Positions 18,142 to 19,522 of a DNA stretch of 19,522 nucleotides are shown piece after piece. Where the stretch lies: assembly GCA_002327305.1 (NCBI GenBank), contig DCUZ01000069.1:175-19696 (forward strand). The letters run 5' to 3'. The stretch comes from Holophagales bacterium UBA2201 (lineage in GTDB: Bacteria; Acidobacteriota; Thermoanaerobaculia; UBA2201). Numbering within the stretch: the first letter of the stretch is position 1; each line of letters opens with the position of its first letter. The translations under genes and the position numbers were made by a program. A model generated the notes under the pieces. The model saw nothing but the letters and a program-made list of their open reading frames with translations, searched no databases and was not told where the DNA came from.

Positions 18142-18716
18142 TTCGTCCTCAACACTTTGCGTTCGACGGCGGCCTCGCGGTGGGCGGACAGCCAGGCCCG
18201 CGTCGCCGGGTCGGAGGGGTAGCCGGAACCGAAATCGCCCAGGGAGGCGCGGAGATAGGCGATCATCCGGTCGCGCACCACTTTCGCCACCACCGAGGCG
18301 GCCGCCACCACGGGGATCCGCTCGTCGGCCCGGTTGAGAGGGTAGACCTTGCGGCCGGTGGCTTGCGCCAGTTCCCGCCGGTACTTGTCCAAGCCCCGGG
18401 GGGGGACGGGGGCGTCCACGAAGGTGACGCCGGCCCCGGACTCCCCGATCAGGGAAACGACCTTTTTGAAATGGAGGCGGTTCAGGTTCTCGCGGTCAAT
18501 CTCTTCCGGGGTGGCGAACCGGACGGCGCACCCCATCCCGGCCCCCATCAGGGCCCCGAAAACGGCCTCCCTGCGGGCCGGCGAGAGTTGCTTCGAATCG
18601 CGGGCACCCAACTCCCCGAGCAGGGGGAGGCGTTCGCGCTCCAGCCACACACAGGCCACCACCATGGACCCCAGGCAGCACCCCCGTCCGGCTTCGTCTA
18701 TCCCGGCGATGATCAT
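18120..18716 (-). CDS. rnhB: Ribonuclease HII, archaeal-type
   Basis: A 198-residue nuclease that cuts the RNA strand of RNA-DNA hybrids and single ribonucleotides in DNA. The start GIDEAGRG (5-12) carries catalytic Asp7 and Glu8; Asp101 is in FVDAP and Asp131 in RADERIPVVAAASVVAK. The sequence is closer to archaeal RNase HII than to the E. coli type: ARDSKQLSPARRE (38-50), EIDRENLN (72-79) and especially DFGSGYPSDPATRAWL (161-176) replace the bacterial GYGT-style motif, and the protein ends in RTKWNLARA like the archaeal R-K-x-W-K end. The usual Gly-Pro after the first motif is Cys-Cys (GRGCCLG). It is first in the pair rnhB-MBL and divergent from rarA. A TATCAT box lies 8 bases before the ATG with no Shine-Dalgarno sequence. 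Confidence 0.92.
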   Translation of the reverse strand: MIIAGIDEAGRGCCLGSMVVACVWLERERLPLLGELGARDSKQLSPARREAVFGALMGAGMGCAVRFATPEEIDRENLNRLHFKKVVSLIGESGAGVTFVDAPVPPRGLDKYRRELAQATGRKVYPLNRADERIPVVAAASVVAKVVRDRMIAYLRASLGDFGSGYPSDPATRAWLSAHREAAVERKVLRTKWNLARA

Positions 18717-18723
18717 TCTTTGT

Positions 18724-18730
18724 TATGATA
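18724..18730. promoter_or_regulatory. Shared bidirectional -10 element between rnhB and rarA
   Basis: The 7-bp island TATGATA serves as TATGAT for rarA (ATG 6 bases downstream) and, read on the other strand, TATCAT for rnhB (ATG 8 bases downstream). The whole intergenic gap is 19 bases and contains no Shine-Dalgarno sequence, so both transcripts must be leaderless or nearly so. Confidence 0.55.
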
Positions 18731-18735
18731 GCACG

Positions 18736-19522
18736 ATGTCCCAACACACCCTGTTCGGCGCGGTCAACGCCCCCCTGGCCGAGCGGATGCGTCCCCGGTC
18801 GCTCGGCGAGGTGGCCGGCATCGGCGCCCTCATGGAGCCGGGGGGCTTTCTGCGCGCCTGCCTCGACACCCGGTTCCTCCCCTCCACCGTCTTCTGGGGG
18901 CCACCCGGGTGCGGCAAGACCACCCTCGCCCGCCTCCTCGCCCGCCTCTTCGACCGCCCCTTCCTGGCCTTCTCCGCCGTCACGAGCGGCATCAAGGAGA
19001 TCAAGGAGGCCTGCGCCGCCGCGGCGCGATCGGGCGGGCTCCTCCTGTTCGTGGACGAGATCCACCGGTTCAACAAGGCCCAGCAGGACGCCTTTCTCCA
19101 CTCCATCGAGGCGGGGTCCGTCACCCTGCTGGGGGCCACCACCGAGAACCCCTCCTTCGAACTCAACGCGGCCCTCCTGTCGCGGGTGAAGGTGGTGGTC
19201 CTGCGGCAGTTGACGATGGAGGAGTTGCTAAAACTCCTGCGCCGAGCCCTCGACGACCGGGAACGGGGCCTCCCCCAGCCCGTGGAGGCCTCCCCGGCCG
19301 CCCTGGAGGCCATCGCCACGGTCGCCGGCGGCGACGCCCGCAAGGCCTACAACCTCCTGGAGCTCGCGGCCCGGGGGGGCGGCCCCCTCACCCCGGAGGC
19401 CGTCCAGGCCGTCGCCCAGCGCCCCATCCCCCTCTACGACGCCTCGGGAGAGGAGCACTTCAACCTCATTTCCGCCCTCCACAAGGCGGTCCGCAACTCC
19501 GACCCCGACGCCGCCCTCTACT
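18736..19522 (+). CDS. rarA: Replication-associated recombination protein A (RarA/MgsA), cut by window end
   Basis: The first 262 residues of an AAA+ ATPase that acts at stalled replication forks. Walker A is GPPGCGKTT (55-63), Walker B LLLFVDEIHRFNK (102-114), sensor 1 GATTENPSF (133-141) and the arginine finger region LLSR (147-150), followed by the GGDARKAYNLLE sensor 2 segment and the start of the family-specific C-terminal region (FNLISALHKAVRNSDPDAALY, split here for description). The DEIHRFNKAQQD signature separates RarA from clamp loaders and RuvB. About 170 more residues are expected beyond the window. The ATG at 18736 directly follows a TATGAT -10 box, with no Shine-Dalgarno sequence. 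Divergent from rnhB. Confidence 0.95.
   Translation, partial: MSQHTLFGAVNAPLAERMRPRSLGEVAGIGALMEPGGFLRACLDTRFLPSTVFWGPPGCGKTTLARLLARLFDRPFLAFSAVTSGIKEIKEACAAAARSGGLLLFVDEIHRFNKAQQDAFLHSIEAGSVTLLGATTENPSFELNAALLSRVKVVVLRQLTMEELLKLLRRALDDRERGLPQPVEASPAALEAIATVAGGDARKAYNLLELAARGGGPLTPEAVQAVAQRPIPLYDASGEEHFNLISALHKAVRNSDPDAALY

Overview
The window is high-GC bacterial DNA, visibly around 70% G+C in most coding regions. It encodes two outer-membrane beta-barrel proteins, a periplasmic TlpA-type thioredoxin and a polytopic GT-C glycosyltransferase, which points to a didermic (Gram-negative-type) bacterium. The gene set is chromosomal: seryl-tRNA synthetase, TlyA, RNase HII, RarA, glycogen synthase, RtcB/archease and two tRNAs. 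I cannot place the phylum from sequence alone. The archaeal-type RNase HII, the lack of Shine-Dalgarno sequences at many first genes and the intergenic repeat style suggest something other than a model proteobacterium.

Left part (1-5638). The 3' end of urocanate hydratase (hutU) overlaps a small secreted protein gene by 4 bases, and that gene overlaps a 1145-residue NtrY-like sensor histidine kinase by 4 bases. Glycogen synthase (glgA) converges on the kinase across a spacer filled with 7-bp and 6-bp tandem repeats.

Middle-left (5639-7842). A divergent promoter region leads to tRNA-Arg(TCT) and tRNA-His(GTG). A 23-bp copy of the tRNA-His 3' end lies about 100 bp downstream and looks like an attachment-site remnant. 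A gene-free stretch of about 400 bp follows with hairpins and two copies of a REP-like structured repeat. After it comes an outer-membrane barrel gene of much lower G+C than its surroundings, probably acquired by transfer.

Centre (7843-12265). The RNA-repair pair archease-rtcB runs leftward and is divergent from a DUF6498-type membrane protein. serS converges on the latter.

Right (12312-16391). A compact leftward operon encodes TlpA-like thioredoxin, a small outer-membrane barrel, a protein made of two related halves, and a fusion of a GT39-like membrane glycosyltransferase with a DUF4846 domain. It is driven by a consensus TTGACA-17-TATAAT promoter overlapping the start of the divergent tlyA gene, with an inverted repeat in the spacer. 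This operon is the best candidate here for an undescribed envelope system.

Far right (16424-19522). tlyA and a metallo-beta-lactamase-fold gene converge, and both 3' ends run into 8-bp tandem arrays of the same family in opposite orientation. The MBL gene overlaps rnhB, which is divergent from rarA; rarA is cut by the window edge. Many first genes have a TANNNT -10 box 6-8 bases before the start codon and no Shine-Dalgarno sequence, indicating leaderless transcripts. Genes inside operons use Shine-Dalgarno sequences or 4-base stop/start overlaps.
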